Notes: generated from the letters alone by a model not told the origin. A stretch of 32,256 nt of DNA from Flavobacterium sp. (GCF_030146175.1 NZ_JASLCE010000002.1:1-32256); one strand, 5' to 3'. Positions 7,930 to 16,530 are shown, counted from the stretch's first letter. Made by a program: numbers and translations.

Positions 7930-7962
7930 ACACCTGACAGGTTTTTAAAACCTGTCAGGTGT
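7930..7962. repeat. CCTGACAGG palindromic repeat, copy 1
   Basis: This is a perfect 16-bp inverted repeat (arms 7930-7945 and 7947-7962) around a single T, with core ACCTGACAGGTT / AACCTGTCAGGT. A second copy of the core lies at 31909-31939. It is too symmetric and lacks the T-run placement of a simple terminator, so it looks like a dispersed intergenic element. Confidence 0.85.
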
Positions 7963-7969
7963 GGCTTTA

Positions 7970-8332
7970 TTAGTCTTCGCGATGTACCGCTTCGATTGTA
8001 AAAGCGGGTAAACAAACCGAAAGGTATTCGCAGGGTTCGTCAAACGGATTGGAATATTGTATCCGGGCATTTTTTTCAATTCGGATCGATTGACCGGCTT
8101 CCAGAACAATCGTGTCGCCTTCGATGATAAATTGTTTTTTGCCTTTAATGATATAGGTATATTCGTCAAATTCGGGTGTTTGGAAAGGTTCACTCCAATG
8201 TGGCGGTGCGATCATACGGGCAATCGAAATTTCGGTATTGCCGGTGGCGATTTTACCGTGATGTTCCTCAATATGTTTGCCGTCGGTCGTAGGGACTATA
8301 AACGGTGTGTTTTGGATTTGATATTTTTTCAT
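7970..8332 (-). CDS. Small single-domain cupin protein
   Basis: This 120-residue protein has a single cupin beta-barrel. The segment from about residue 45 to 110 reads as the cupin core: PPHWSEPFQTPEFDEYTYIIKG is cupin motif 1 in loose form, and a Gly-containing turn (LEAGQSIRIEKNARIQYSNP) is motif 2. The motif 1 metal ligands are incomplete, with one His and two or three acidic residues, so metal binding and catalysis are uncertain. Cupins of this size may be enzymes, sugar-binding or regulatory proteins. No substrate is evident. It is the last gene of a tight minus-strand set, 6 bases after the DUF486 gene, and the kmo terminator serves it in reverse. The closeness to kmo is convergent, so shared function is not implied. 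Confidence 0.82.
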   Translation of the reverse strand: MKKYQIQNTPFIVPTTDGKHIEEHHGKIATGNTEISIARMIAPPHWSEPFQTPEFDEYTYIIKGKKQFIIEGDTIVLEAGQSIRIEKNARIQYSNPFDEPCEYLSVCLPAFTIEAVHRED

Positions 8333-8338
8333 AATCGG

Positions 8339-8707
8339 TTATTTTTTAAAGATAAAATATACGGCCAGAATCAGGAAGCAAAAACCTACGGCATGGTTCC
8401 AGCGGAACGTTTCGTTTTTAAAGAAGAGTAGGGAGAAAATCACGAATATAACAAGTGTGATGACTTCCTGAATCACTTTTAATTGCATCAGACTAAACGG
8501 TCCACCGTTACCCTGAAAACCAATTTTGTTGGCCGGAACCTGAAACATATATTCAAAAAGCGCCAATCCCCAACTGATCAATACAATAGTGATCAATCCG
8601 GCATTTTCAAACCATTTTAATTCTTTAAATTTTAAATGACCATACCAGGCCAGTGTCATAAAAATATTGGAAAGGATTAGTAATCCTATAGTTAGATAAC
8701 CTTTCAT
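8339..8707 (-). CDS. DUF486 family (DMT-like) membrane protein
   Basis: This 122-residue integral membrane protein has four hydrophobic segments, at about residues 5-20, 36-54, 78-97 and 104-119. It matches the DUF486 family, which belongs to the drug/metabolite transporter superfamily by fold. Typical family stretches seen include NIFMTLAWYGHLKF, SWGLALFEYMFQVPANKIG and the GPFSLMQLKVIQEVITL run. The family is widespread but has no known substrate. Small DMT proteins of four helices usually work as dimers. The gene begins 3 bases after the DUF853 stop and ends 6 bases before the cupin start, so it is almost surely cotranscribed with both. Whether the three products act together is unknown. 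Confidence 0.88.
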   Translation of the reverse strand: MKGYLTIGLLILSNIFMTLAWYGHLKFKELKWFENAGLITIVLISWGLALFEYMFQVPANKIGFQGNGGPFSLMQLKVIQEVITLVIFVIFSLLFFKNETFRWNHAVGFCFLILAVYFIFKK

Positions 8708-8710
8708 GTA

Positions 8711-10228
8711 TTATTTGTTGAGTATTTTGGAAAGGATGCCAAAAGCACCTCGTATAAAAGTGGCACTTGTTAGTACTTTTACAATAGGATTCATGGCCGA
8801 ACTTTGACGCGGTTCCGAACGCTGCGCTTCTTTTGCTTCGGTCTTGCGTTGTTGTTCCTGAGCGGCGACTTCCTGAGCGGTTTCGATTTTTTTGTTTAGG
8901 ATTTCGTAGGCGCTTTCACGATCGATAGTTTCCTCGTATTTTTTAACCAGCTTCGAATTGTTGTTGATCGTATCGATCTCACTTTGAGTCAGAATGTCCA
9001 TACGACTCATCGGTGCGCGCATCATACAGGCGGCCAATGGTGTTGGAATTCCTTTTTCGTTTAAAGCGGTGACCAAAGCTTCTCCAATTCCCAATTGCGT
9101 GATTACTTCATCGGTTTTGTAAAACTCGGATAACGGATAGTTTTCAGCGGTCATTTTGATTGCTTTTCGGTCGTTGGCGGTAAAAGCACGCAACGCATGT
9201 TGTATTTTAAGACCCAATTGCGCCAAAACGCCATTTGGAACATCCGTTGGATTTTGGGTGATAAAGTAGATACCAATTCCTTTGGAACGGATTAATTTTA
9301 CGATGGTTTCAATCTGATCCAATAAGGCCTTGCTGGCCTGATCAAATATCAGATGGGCTTCGTCTATAAAGATAACAAGCTCCGGACGTCCGCTATCGCC
9401 TTGTTCCGGCATCTGACTGTAGATTTCGGCTAACAAGCAAAGCATAAAAGTGGAAAAAAGCTTGGGCTTATCCTGTATGTCGGTAAGTCGGATGATGTTG
9501 ATATAGCCATTTCCGTTACTGTCGATACGCATCAGATCGTTGATTTCAAATGATAATTCACCAAAGAAAATATCGGCACCTTGTTGTTCCAATTCGATGA
9601 TTTTTCGCAGAATGGAACCCGTAGAGGAAGTCGAAATTCGTCCGTATTCTTTTTCGAATTCGGCTTTACCTTCTTCCGTGGCATATTGCAGTAACTTTTT
9701 AAAATCTTTCAGATCCAACAACGGTATTTGATGATCATCACAATATTTAAAAATAACGGAAACCACACCGCTTTGGGTATCGTTTAAATCCAGAATACGG
9801 GAAAATAGTACCGGTCCGAATTCGGAAACCGTAGCCCGTAAACGAACACCGTCTTGTTTGGATAAGGTTAGCAGCTCTACCGGAAACGCTTTGGTTTCGT
9901 AGGGGATTCCCATTTTTTCATGGCGTTCGGTAATAAAAGGTTTTACTTCGCCGGGCATGGCCACACCGCTAAAATCGCCTTTGATATCCATCATCACTAC
10001 GGGGATTCCGTTTTGAGATAATTGTTCGGAAAGTACCTGTATGGTTTTTGTTTTTCCGGTACCGGTAGCACCGGCTATCAATCCGTGACGGTTGATGGTT
10101 TTTAATGGGATTTTTATCAGCGTATCCGGAACGGCTTCACCGTTTAGAAGGGCACCTCCCAGTATAATATGTTCTCCTTTACAGTCGTATCCTGTACGTA
10201 TGGATTCTGAAAATTTAGTAGCTGTCAT
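8711..10228 (-). CDS. HerA-like DUF853 ATPase (YjgR family)
   Basis: This is a P-loop ATPase of the HerA/FtsK clade, DUF853 family, related to E. coli YjgR; it has 505 residues. The Walker A motif GATGTGKT lies at 53-60 after the NRHGLIAG lead-in. The Walker B motif VIFIDEAHLIF lies at about 285-295, and the YFITQNPTDVP motif at 321-331 is the expected sensor region. A C-terminal part of about 80 residues is charged and Gln/Glu/Lys-rich (about 430-475), and the end is hydrophobic. Members are presumed to translocate or remodel nucleic acid as hexamers, but the role of this family is not established. It leads the operon with the DUF486 and cupin genes. No NurA-like nuclease is adjacent, unlike archaeal herA loci. 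A TATATTTG element upstream probably drives it. Confidence 0.92.
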   Translation of the reverse strand: MTATKFSESIRTGYDCKGEHIILGGALLNGEAVPDTLIKIPLKTINRHGLIAGATGTGKTKTIQVLSEQLSQNGIPVVMMDIKGDFSGVAMPGEVKPFITERHEKMGIPYETKAFPVELLTLSKQDGVRLRATVSEFGPVLFSRILDLNDTQSGVVSVIFKYCDDHQIPLLDLKDFKKLLQYATEEGKAEFEKEYGRISTSSTGSILRKIIELEQQGADIFFGELSFEINDLMRIDSNGNGYINIIRLTDIQDKPKLFSTFMLCLLAEIYSQMPEQGDSGRPELVIFIDEAHLIFDQASKALLDQIETIVKLIRSKGIGIYFITQNPTDVPNGVLAQLGLKIQHALRAFTANDRKAIKMTAENYPLSEFYKTDEVITQLGIGEALVTALNEKGIPTPLAACMMRAPMSRMDILTQSEIDTINNNSKLVKKYEETIDRESAYEILNKKIETAQEVAAQEQQRKTEAKEAQRSEPRQSSAMNPIVKVLTSATFIRGAFGILSKILNK

Positions 10229-10266
10229 GTTGATTGTAGCAATAGTATTACGAAATTGACTTATTA

Positions 10267-10274
10267 CAAATATA
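10267..10274 (-). promoter_or_regulatory. Promoter -7 element of the DUF853 operon
   Basis: Read on the minus strand this is TATATTTG, an exact TAnnTTTG match, 38 bases before the DUF853 start codon. The -33 element is unclear. Confidence 0.55.
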
Positions 10275-10509
10275 CAAAACCATTTTGTTCCTGTTTATGG
10301 CTTTATGATGATGAAATTACGGCTTTATTATAAAAAACTGCAAAAGATAACGATACTAAAAGAATAATAGTAACAATAAAGCGTTATTAATTTAAAGTTA
10401 TGTTAATAGTTGTTCGGGAATTTAAAAAGAAAAGTATACTCATTGTTAAATAATTTGTTGTGTGTGCTTAAAAAAAATGCTTTTTATTTTTTTATTTACT
10501 CTAAAAACA

Positions 10510-10517
10510 TAAATTTG
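10510..10517 (+). promoter_or_regulatory. Promoter -7 element of the exbB operon
   Basis: TAAATTTG is an exact TAnnTTTG match, preceded by T-rich sequence in the -33 zone. It implies an untranslated leader of roughly 70 bases that ends in a pure A/T stretch before the ATG. Confidence 0.6.
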
Positions 10518-10595
10518 CGAATCTTATAAGACGAAAATATTCATTTTGTAAGAAGGTAGTTATAATAAAATCAAAAAACTAAAAATTAAAAAAAA

Positions 10596-11432
10596 ATGAC
10601 AAAAGTATCTAACGAAAATGTTGGGAAGGGAGCTAGCTCTAACGGATCAAGTTTATTTGCAGGTTTAGCTATTGTAATCTGTATTGTAATCGGAATTTTG
10701 ATTTGGAAATTCGTAATGGGTCATCCATCTAACTTTGTTAACGGTGATCCGAATGGTCATCCACTACCAGGAAACTATCTAGGAATGGTTTTCAAAGGTG
10801 GATATATCGTTCCAGTGTTAATGGGATTGTTTTTGATGACTGTAGTATTTTCAATCGAGCGTTTCTTCGTTATCTCTAAAGCAGCTGGTAAAGGAAATGT
10901 TGAAGCTTTCGTTAAAAATGTACAAGGGTTAATCAACCAAGGTAAAATCGAAGAAGCTATCGCTGAGTGTGATACGCAAAAAGGTTCAGTTGCTAACGTA
11001 GTTAGAGCTGGTTTAACTAAATACCAAGAGGTTAAAAAAGAAGGATTTGACAGTGAGAAAGCTACTGAGACAATCCAAAAAGAAATCGAAGAAGCTACTT
11101 CATTGGAAATGCCAATGTTAGAGAAAAACTTAACAATTATCGCGACTTTAGTATCTATCGGTACGTTAATGGGTCTATTAGGAACGGTATCGGGTATGAT
11201 TAAAGCGTTCTCTGGATTAGCTGCAGCAGGTGCACCGGATCAGGCGGCATTAGCAACAGGTATCTCTGAAGCACTTATCAACACGGCTACTGGTATCGGT
11301 ACGTCTACTTTAGCGATTATCTCTTACAACATCTTTACATCTAAGATTGATAAATTAACTTACTCTATCGACGAGGCTGGTTTTGCAATTACGCAAACTT
11401 ACAGACGTTTCAAAGCGCGTAACAACGCATAA
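10596..11432 (+). CDS. exbB: MotA/TolQ/ExbB proton channel protein
   Basis: This is the ExbB-type subunit (278 residues) of the inner-membrane proton channel that powers TonB. Hydrophobic segments appear at about residues 22-40, 66-90, 180-205 and 222-248. The extra N-terminal helix before the canonical three is common in Bacteroidota ExbB. The region between the second and third helix is cytoplasmic and charged. The proton-channel core is recognisable from LVSIGTLMGLLGTVSGMIKAF and the following ALINTATGIGTSTLAI run, which carries the conserved small and Thr residues. Two exbD genes and tonB follow, so the set forms a complete energy-transduction module. Its long AT-rich leader and a good -7 element suggest strong expression. 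Confidence 0.95.
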   Translation: MTKVSNENVGKGASSNGSSLFAGLAIVICIVIGILIWKFVMGHPSNFVNGDPNGHPLPGNYLGMVFKGGYIVPVLMGLFLMTVVFSIERFFVISKAAGKGNVEAFVKNVQGLINQGKIEEAIAECDTQKGSVANVVRAGLTKYQEVKKEGFDSEKATETIQKEIEEATSLEMPMLEKNLTIIATLVSIGTLMGLLGTVSGMIKAFSGLAAAGAPDQAALATGISEALINTATGIGTSTLAIISYNIFTSKIDKLTYSIDEAGFAITQTYRRFKARNNA

Positions 11433-11512
11433 TTGAGTAAAAGAGTTAATTTAATAATCAGTTGCAGTTAAAAGGTCAATTGTTTTGACTGCAATTATAA
11501 TTCTAATAGAGA

Positions 11513-12127
11513 ATGGCTAAAGCAAAAATGAAAAAGAAGAGCACTAGGATCGACATGACCGCGATGTGTGACGTGGCGTTCCTACTCTTGTCTTTCTTTG
11601 TAATGACATCTACAGCAAAGCTTCCTGAGCCACTTCCGGTAGATACGCCTGCTTCTACGGTACAAACAAAATTGCCGGATTCCGATTTGGCAACCATCAC
11701 CGTAGGTAAAGGAAAAGTATTCTTCGGCGTAGTTGGTAAGGATATCAGAATTCTGACTTTGGAAAAGATAGGTGAAAAATACAATATAGAATTTTCAGAC
11801 AAGGAGAAAAAACAATTCTCTCTTGTAGATGGATTTGGAGTGCCAGTTGGTAGTTTAAAGCAATTATTAGCTTTAACCGGAGAAGAACGTAATAAAGAAG
11901 GTCTTCAGCCAGGTATTCCGTATGATTCAACCGACAATCAATTAAGAGAGTGGTTACTTGCAGCCCGTTTGGCGACAAAAGAGTTAAACACTGCCGAGCT
12001 TAAGATTGCTATCAAAGGAGATGCGAAAGAAGAATATCCTACTGTGAAAAAGGTAATTGATATTCTACAGAAACAGAAAGTAAACAAGTTTTTCTTGGTT
12101 ACCGGTTTGAGAAGCGAAGATTTTTAA
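11513..12127 (+). CDS. exbD: ExbD/TolR-type biopolymer transport protein, first copy
   Basis: This is a single-pass inner-membrane protein (204 residues) that works with ExbB as the proton-channel partner. A Lys-rich cytoplasmic tip (residues 1-12) precedes RIDMTAMCDVAFLLLSFFVM. The channel aspartate is Asp20, equivalent to Asp25 of E. coli ExbD. The periplasmic part is longer than in E. coli ExbD (141 residues), with an insert around residues 80-130. It ends in the usual KKVIDILQKQKVNKFFLVTG fold. It lies 80 bases after exbB and 20 before the second exbD. Paired, non-identical exbD genes are common in Bacteroidota TonB clusters and probably form a mixed dimer. Confidence 0.94.
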   Translation: MAKAKMKKKSTRIDMTAMCDVAFLLLSFFVMTSTAKLPEPLPVDTPASTVQTKLPDSDLATITVGKGKVFFGVVGKDIRILTLEKIGEKYNIEFSDKEKKQFSLVDGFGVPVGSLKQLLALTGEERNKEGLQPGIPYDSTDNQLREWLLAARLATKELNTAELKIAIKGDAKEEYPTVKKVIDILQKQKVNKFFLVTGLRSEDF

Positions 12128-12147
12128 TTTAAAAAGAAACTGTAGAA

Positions 12148-12702
12148 ATGGCAGAATTAAATACAGGCGGCGGTGACGGTAAAGGCAAGAAAGTAAGAAG
12201 TAAAAAACAAGACGCCGGTGTCGATTTGACAGCGATGGTGGATTTGGCATTCTTATTGATTACTTTCTTTATGTTAACGACTTCGTTGTCTAAACCTCAG
12301 TCAATGAATTTGGCGATGCCGGATAAAGATCCAGATAAAAAGGATCCTGTTGAGTTAACTGTTCCTGACGATCGTTCGTTAACGATTTTGATTGGAAAAG
12401 ATAATAAGATCTTATGGTTCAAAGGTCAGCCTTTGTCTCCTCTTGAAGGACCAACAGTAGCTGGTTTTGGGAAAGATGGTATTCGTAAGGTAATCTTAGA
12501 TCAGATCGAGAAAGTAAAAGGAATTTATGGTGCTGATCCGAAGAAAGGTCTTATTGTAGTAATCAAGCCGACTAAAGATTCCAACTATAAAAATTTAGTG
12601 GATATTTTAGATGAAATGGCTATCACATCGGTACCGACTTACGCTATCGTGGATATTACACCTGATGAACTTAAAATGTTAGACAAAGAGGGAATGAATT
12701 AA
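12148..12702 (+). CDS. exbD: ExbD/TolR-type biopolymer transport protein, second copy
   Basis: This is the second ExbD-type subunit (184 residues). A Gly/Lys-rich cytoplasmic tail of about 20 residues precedes VDLTAMVDLAFLLITFFMLT, with the channel aspartate at Asp32. The periplasmic domain (about 60-184) carries the PDDRSLTILIGKDNKILWF and IVVIKPTKDSNYKNLVDILDEMAI stretches of the ExbD fold. It is clearly diverged from the first copy outside the membrane segment, so the pair is not a recent duplication. The 20-base gap before it and 31-base gap to tonB fit one operon. Confidence 0.94.
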   Translation: MAELNTGGGDGKGKKVRSKKQDAGVDLTAMVDLAFLLITFFMLTTSLSKPQSMNLAMPDKDPDKKDPVELTVPDDRSLTILIGKDNKILWFKGQPLSPLEGPTVAGFGKDGIRKVILDQIEKVKGIYGADPKKGLIVVIKPTKDSNYKNLVDILDEMAITSVPTYAIVDITPDELKMLDKEGMN

Positions 12703-12733
12703 TTCCTTTGAGCTAATTTTAAAAAACGAAATT

Positions 12734-13558
12734 ATGTCAAGATTAAACATATTTAAAAAAGGGTGGATTGATATGGTTTTCGAAGGCCGAAACAAGGCTT
12801 ACGGAGCATATCAGTTGCGTTCAGAAAACCCTAAGACCACAACAAGAGCTCTGGCTATCGGAATTTTGTTGTTCGGTTCTGCGGTTAGCGCTCCTTTGGT
12901 TACAAGATATCTTTCCGATACACTTAGTAGCAAAAAAGAGGAGAAGCTGGACAAGGTGATCGAGACGGCTTTGTTACCACCACCACCAAAAGATGAACCG
13001 GTATTACCACCACCACCGCCGGAACCGCCGAAATCGATTAACGATCAGGTGAAATTCCCACCACCAAAGGTTGTGGATAAAAAATTGGTTCGTGATGAAG
13101 ATCCGCCAACGGTAAAAGACCTGGAAACGGCCGACCCTGGACAAAAGAATATCAAAGGGGATAAAGAAGCCGGGGATATCAATATCGATAAACCATCCGG
13201 AGAAGGACCAAAAGGTTCTGATATCGTTGAAGAAAACCCGAACAAAGTATATATGGCCGTAGAAGTGGCGCCGGAATTCCCAGGAGGTATGGCCGGATTC
13301 AACAAATACGTTCAGAAAAACTTTAGATCACCGGAGGTAGACGAAGGAGTGAAAGTATTGCGAGTTATTGTTGGTTTCGTAGTAGAAAAAGACGGTAGCT
13401 TAACCGATATTAAAGTTCTGAGAGATCCGGGATACGGAATGGGTAAAGAAGCAATTCGTATGTTACAAAACGCTCCTAAGTGGAAACCGGGAGTTCAGAA
13501 CGGTAGAGCTGTTCGTGTAGCGTATAACTTACCAATTACTATTCAAGTAGGAGAATAA
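12734..13558 (+). CDS. tonB: Energy transducer TonB
   Basis: TonB couples the inner-membrane proton motive force to outer-membrane receptors such as SusC. The N-terminal cytoplasmic segment WIDMVFEGRNKAYGAYQLR is typical of Bacteroidota TonB. One membrane helix follows at about residues 38-60. A periplasmic Pro-rich linker (about 77-100) has PPPPK and PPPPPEPPK runs, then a charged Lys/Asp/Gly-rich stretch. The C-terminal TonB domain covers about 180-274, with EFPGGMAGFNKYVQKNF, GFVVEKDGSLTDIKVLRDPG and the closing WKPGVQNGRAVRVAYNLPI block. The protein has 274 residues. It is the fourth gene of the module and is followed 9 bases later by a small membrane protein. Confidence 0.96.
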   Translation: MSRLNIFKKGWIDMVFEGRNKAYGAYQLRSENPKTTTRALAIGILLFGSAVSAPLVTRYLSDTLSSKKEEKLDKVIETALLPPPPKDEPVLPPPPPEPPKSINDQVKFPPPKVVDKKLVRDEDPPTVKDLETADPGQKNIKGDKEAGDINIDKPSGEGPKGSDIVEENPNKVYMAVEVAPEFPGGMAGFNKYVQKNFRSPEVDEGVKVLRVIVGFVVEKDGSLTDIKVLRDPGYGMGKEAIRMLQNAPKWKPGVQNGRAVRVAYNLPITIQVGE

Positions 13559-13567
13559 TTATTTTCT

Positions 13568-13792
13568 ATGAATATATTTCAAAAATTTAGACAGAAATCG
13601 CCTAAACAGCGATTTCTGTTTGTTTTAGGACTTGTCTTCCTGAGTTTATATCTTTTTATGGCTGCAACACTGATCATCTGGAAATCGATGCCGGTTGAGC
13701 TACCGTACAGGAATAGGGTTATATTAGCCGTGATACTGATTGTTTATGCCGGGATTCGTTTTGTCCGGTTGTTGCAACAGGATGATAATTAA
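13568..13792 (+). CDS. Small two-helix membrane protein after tonB
   Basis: This 74-residue protein has two predicted membrane helices, at about residues 16-38 and 49-67. The N terminus is basic (FQKFRQKSPKQRF) and the C-terminal tail is acidic (QQDDN), which suggests both ends face the cytoplasm. I do not recognise a named family. It starts 9 bases after tonB, so it is almost certainly translated from the same transcript. Its position makes it a candidate accessory component of the TonB complex, but this is inference only. A promoter for the next gene follows it. Confidence 0.8.
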   Translation: MNIFQKFRQKSPKQRFLFVLGLVFLSLYLFMAATLIIWKSMPVELPYRNRVILAVILIVYAGIRFVRLLQQDDN

Positions 13793-13846
13793 GTAAATTA
13801 TAACTTTAATTTAGCAACTTCAATTTCGATACTAGTAAAAAAGGAC

Positions 13847-13854
13847 TAACTTTG
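13847..13854 (+). promoter_or_regulatory. Promoter -7 element before the PstS-like gene
   Basis: TAACTTTG is an exact TAnnTTTG match, with TTTC at 13824-13827 (19 bases upstream) as a possible -33 element. It would let the PstS-like and TPR genes be transcribed apart from the TonB genes. Confidence 0.6.
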
Positions 13855-13891
13855 TAGCTAAACCTTATTCGAAATTGAGTTGATTTTCTTT

Positions 13892-14812
13892 ATGAAAAAG
13901 AATATTTTTAGATTGGGATTGCTTTTCGGGATTAGCTTGCTTGCGATTCAGATGGGATGTAAAAAATCAGAAGCTGCGACCGAGGATGTCGAAGAAACTC
14001 CGGTATCTGGTAAAGCAACCGTTCTGGTTGAAGAAACCATTTTCCCCATTATAGATGATGAAGCCATACTTTTTGAAAACGAATACGATCGGGCGAAATT
14101 AACACTGGAACAAAAAACGGAAACCGAAATACTACAATCCGTGTATCAGAATAAATCCGAGATTGTCGTTTTACCCCGAACATTGGATTCACTGGAATTG
14201 AAAAATTTCAGAAGCAAACAAATTATCCCCCGTATTACCGAAATCGGAACCGATGCCGTGGCTTTTATCGTAAATGCCAAACAGGCCGATTCGACTATTA
14301 CAACTGAGGAAATTGTGTCGGTGATGTTGGGGAAAAAATCTACAAAAATCAAAAATCTGGTATTCGATAATGCCAATTCCAGTACGGTTCGAACCCTAAA
14401 AGACTTTGCCGGAGCAAAAGAATTGCCTGCAAACGGCGTTTTTTCACTAAAATCGAATGGAGAACTGCTCAATTATATTGCAACCCATACCGATGCGGTT
14501 GGTGTTGTTGGAGTGAACTGGTTGTTACAAACGCCACGGGAACTACAAAATGCCGTTTTAAATGTTAAAGTTTTAGGGGTAAATAACAATAAACTTAAGA
14601 ATAATAAGTTCTTTAAACCAACACAAAACAACATTGCAACTGGAGATTACCCGATTACCCGAAAACTTTATATGTTAAATTTTCAGGGAACAACCGGTTT
14701 AGGCATGGGGTTTGCCTCTTTTGTTGCAGGACAGAAAGGCCAACGCATTATGCTGAAATCCGGATTGGTACCGGCAATCATGCCAACAAGGGAAATTCAG
14801 GTGCGTAATTAA
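13892..14812 (+). CDS. PstS-like phosphate-binding lipoprotein
   Basis: This is a periplasmic binding protein of the PstS-like (PBP superfamily) type, 306 residues from the ATG at 13892. A TTG at 13880 would add four residues and is less likely. The N terminus is a lipoprotein signal peptide with the acceptor Cys23 (QMGCKK). The mature part shows the two-lobe PstS pattern, with ATVLVEETIFPIIDD opening lobe 1 and GTDAVAFIVNAKQADSTIT in the hinge region. No pstC, pstA or pstB genes are near, so it is an orphan. It lies 99 bases after the small TonB-cluster gene and 38 bases before a TPR gene. It may bind phosphate or another anion at the cell surface; phosphate specificity is inferred from the family. 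Confidence 0.82.
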   Translation: MKKNIFRLGLLFGISLLAIQMGCKKSEAATEDVEETPVSGKATVLVEETIFPIIDDEAILFENEYDRAKLTLEQKTETEILQSVYQNKSEIVVLPRTLDSLELKNFRSKQIIPRITEIGTDAVAFIVNAKQADSTITTEEIVSVMLGKKSTKIKNLVFDNANSSTVRTLKDFAGAKELPANGVFSLKSNGELLNYIATHTDAVGVVGVNWLLQTPRELQNAVLNVKVLGVNNNKLKNNKFFKPTQNNIATGDYPITRKLYMLNFQGTTGLGMGFASFVAGQKGQRIMLKSGLVPAIMPTREIQVRN

Positions 14813-14850
14813 ATTTAGAAAACCAAATAATAATAAATAAGACTATAAAA

Positions 14851-16509
14851 ATGAAGAATGTAAAAGTTTTTAGTTTGTTACTGTCTGTGATTGGTACAGC
14901 CACTTTTGCACAGGATTTGGAGCAGGCGAAAAAAGCAGTTGATGCAGAGCAGTATGAAAAAGCGAAAAAGATCTTAAAATCGTTAGTAGCGTCGGATCCA
15001 AATAATGGTAGAAACTTTTTCTATCTTGGAGATTTATATCTTAACGAACAAGCGACCGACTCGGCAAAAATCTTCTTTGAAAAAGGTATCGTAGCCAAAG
15101 ATAAAGGAGCAATCAACTATATCGGACTAGGAGAAATTAACCTGGATAACGGTGATGGTTTTGGGGCGGAAGCCAATTTTGCCAAAGCAACAAAAGATAT
15201 TAAAAAGAAAGATACCGAAGAATTTTTATTAATCGGTAGAGCCTATACAAAATCGGAAAGACCTGATTATAAAAAAGCAGTCGAAAACCTGAAAAAAGTT
15301 TTGGTTGTTGATCCAAAATCGGCACAGGCTTATTTAAGTCTGGGTGATGCGTATTATGGAGAGCGTAACACAAACGAAGCGTATAGCGCGTATCGTAATG
15401 CATACGATTATGATAATACCTTGTTGATGGCTAAAATCAAATTGGCGGTTATCACCAAAAATGCAAAAGCATTCCCGGAAGCGGTAAAATCATTCAACGA
15501 AATCGTGGCAACCAACCCTAATTACGGTCCGGTTTACAGAGAATTAGCGGAAACGTATTACCACTGGGGTGCAAGCGAAACGTCAAACTATAATGCTTAT
15601 GTGAAAAAAGCATTGGAGTACTATGAGAAATATATGAGCTTAACCGATTATTCGTTAGAGTCTCGTATGCGTCACGCTGACTTCCTGATTTTGGCAAAAG
15701 ATTACAAAGCTTTGGAAGCTGAAGCCAAAAAAATGCAACAGTTAGACAAAGTAAACCCTAGAATCTTACGTTATTTAGGATACTCGGCTCACGAAAATGG
15801 AAATCACCAGGAAAGTGTGAAAGCTTTAAATGAATATATTTCTAAAGTTGAAGCTAAAAAAATTATCGCAAGAGATTACCTGTATTTAGGTTTGGCTAAA
15901 ATCGCCTTGTCTAAAGGTGCTGATGGAAAATACGAAAAAGTAATGTTCGACCAAGGGATAGAAGAAATCAACAAAGGAGTTGAAAAAGACCCTGTGATCG
16001 CTACAGAATTAAACGAAATCGGATTAAAACTTTTCAAAGAGAAATTCTATAGAGAAGCTGGAAAAATCTTCGAAGTGGCTGTTAAAAACCAAAAATCGAA
16101 AAACTTCCTGTATGATAACTTCTATTTAGGATATGCATTATACTTTGATTATGATGAGAAAACATCTCCAAAAGAGGAGTTGGTAAAAGCAGATGCAGCC
16201 TTTACAAATGTAATTGCAGCTTCGCCAACCACTCAGGATGCGCACTTATACAAAGCCAAAGTTAACCGTGTGATGGATACGCCGGAATCTAAAAAAGTAA
16301 TGGTTTCGTCATACGAGCAATATGTTAAAATTGTAAAAGAAAAAGGCGAAACGGAAAAAGCTAAAAACAACCTGATCGAAGCCTATACGTATGTTGGAGC
16401 ATACTATGCCAACAATGGTGAAAAAGCCAAAGCTATAGAAAATCTTAAGGAATTATTAGTATTGGAACCGGGTAACAAATACGCTACCGATACCTTGAAA
16501 AAATTGTAA
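14851..16509 (+). CDS. Secreted TPR-repeat protein
   Basis: This 552-residue protein has a signal peptide (about residues 1-20, ending ATFAQ) and is filled with tetratricopeptide-type helical pairs. Recognisable TPR units include EQAKKAVDAEQYEKAKKILK at the start of the mature protein, NGRNFFYLGDLYLNEQATDS, AQAYLSLGDAYYGERNTNEA and, at the C terminus, GEKAKAIENLKELLVLEPGN. These fold into a superhelical scaffold for protein binding. There is no catalytic domain. It is probably periplasmic or on the outer membrane's inner face. It follows the PstS-like gene and closes the TonB-linked cluster, with a strong terminator after it. It could organise TonB or SusC complexes, but no partner is visible in the sequence. 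Confidence 0.88.
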   Translation: MKNVKVFSLLLSVIGTATFAQDLEQAKKAVDAEQYEKAKKILKSLVASDPNNGRNFFYLGDLYLNEQATDSAKIFFEKGIVAKDKGAINYIGLGEINLDNGDGFGAEANFAKATKDIKKKDTEEFLLIGRAYTKSERPDYKKAVENLKKVLVVDPKSAQAYLSLGDAYYGERNTNEAYSAYRNAYDYDNTLLMAKIKLAVITKNAKAFPEAVKSFNEIVATNPNYGPVYRELAETYYHWGASETSNYNAYVKKALEYYEKYMSLTDYSLESRMRHADFLILAKDYKALEAEAKKMQQLDKVNPRILRYLGYSAHENGNHQESVKALNEYISKVEAKKIIARDYLYLGLAKIALSKGADGKYEKVMFDQGIEEINKGVEKDPVIATELNEIGLKLFKEKFYREAGKIFEVAVKNQKSKNFLYDNFYLGYALYFDYDEKTSPKEELVKADAAFTNVIAASPTTQDAHLYKAKVNRVMDTPESKKVMVSSYEQYVKIVKEKGETEKAKNNLIEAYTYVGAYYANNGEKAKAIENLKELLVLEPGNKYATDTLKKL

Positions 16510-16530
16510 TAACAACCGTTGTTATCTAGC

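Larger units (their letters stand above)
10229..10595. other. 367-bp divergent intergenic gap before exbB
   Basis: The gap is AT-rich with no open frame I can support. It holds one -7-type element facing each way: TATATTTG on the minus strand at 10267-10274 for the DUF853 operon, and TAAATTTG on the plus strand at 10510-10517 for exbB. The remaining 200-odd bases between them hold no obvious repeat or structure. Confidence 0.6.

Noticed and set aside
7930..7962. The CCTGACAGG palindrome as the terminator of the cupin operon
   Set aside because: A better bidirectional terminator lies next to it at 7889-7921, and the same core recurs 24 kb away, which suits a dispersed repeat.
13880..13891. 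TTG start for the PstS-like gene
   Set aside because: The ATG four codons later gives a better signal peptide start and a normal leader length.
16509..16525. 8-bp inverted repeat ATAACAAC/GTTGTTAT at the TPR gene stop
   Set aside because: It is short, AT-rich and directly before a stronger terminator; no independent role is supported.
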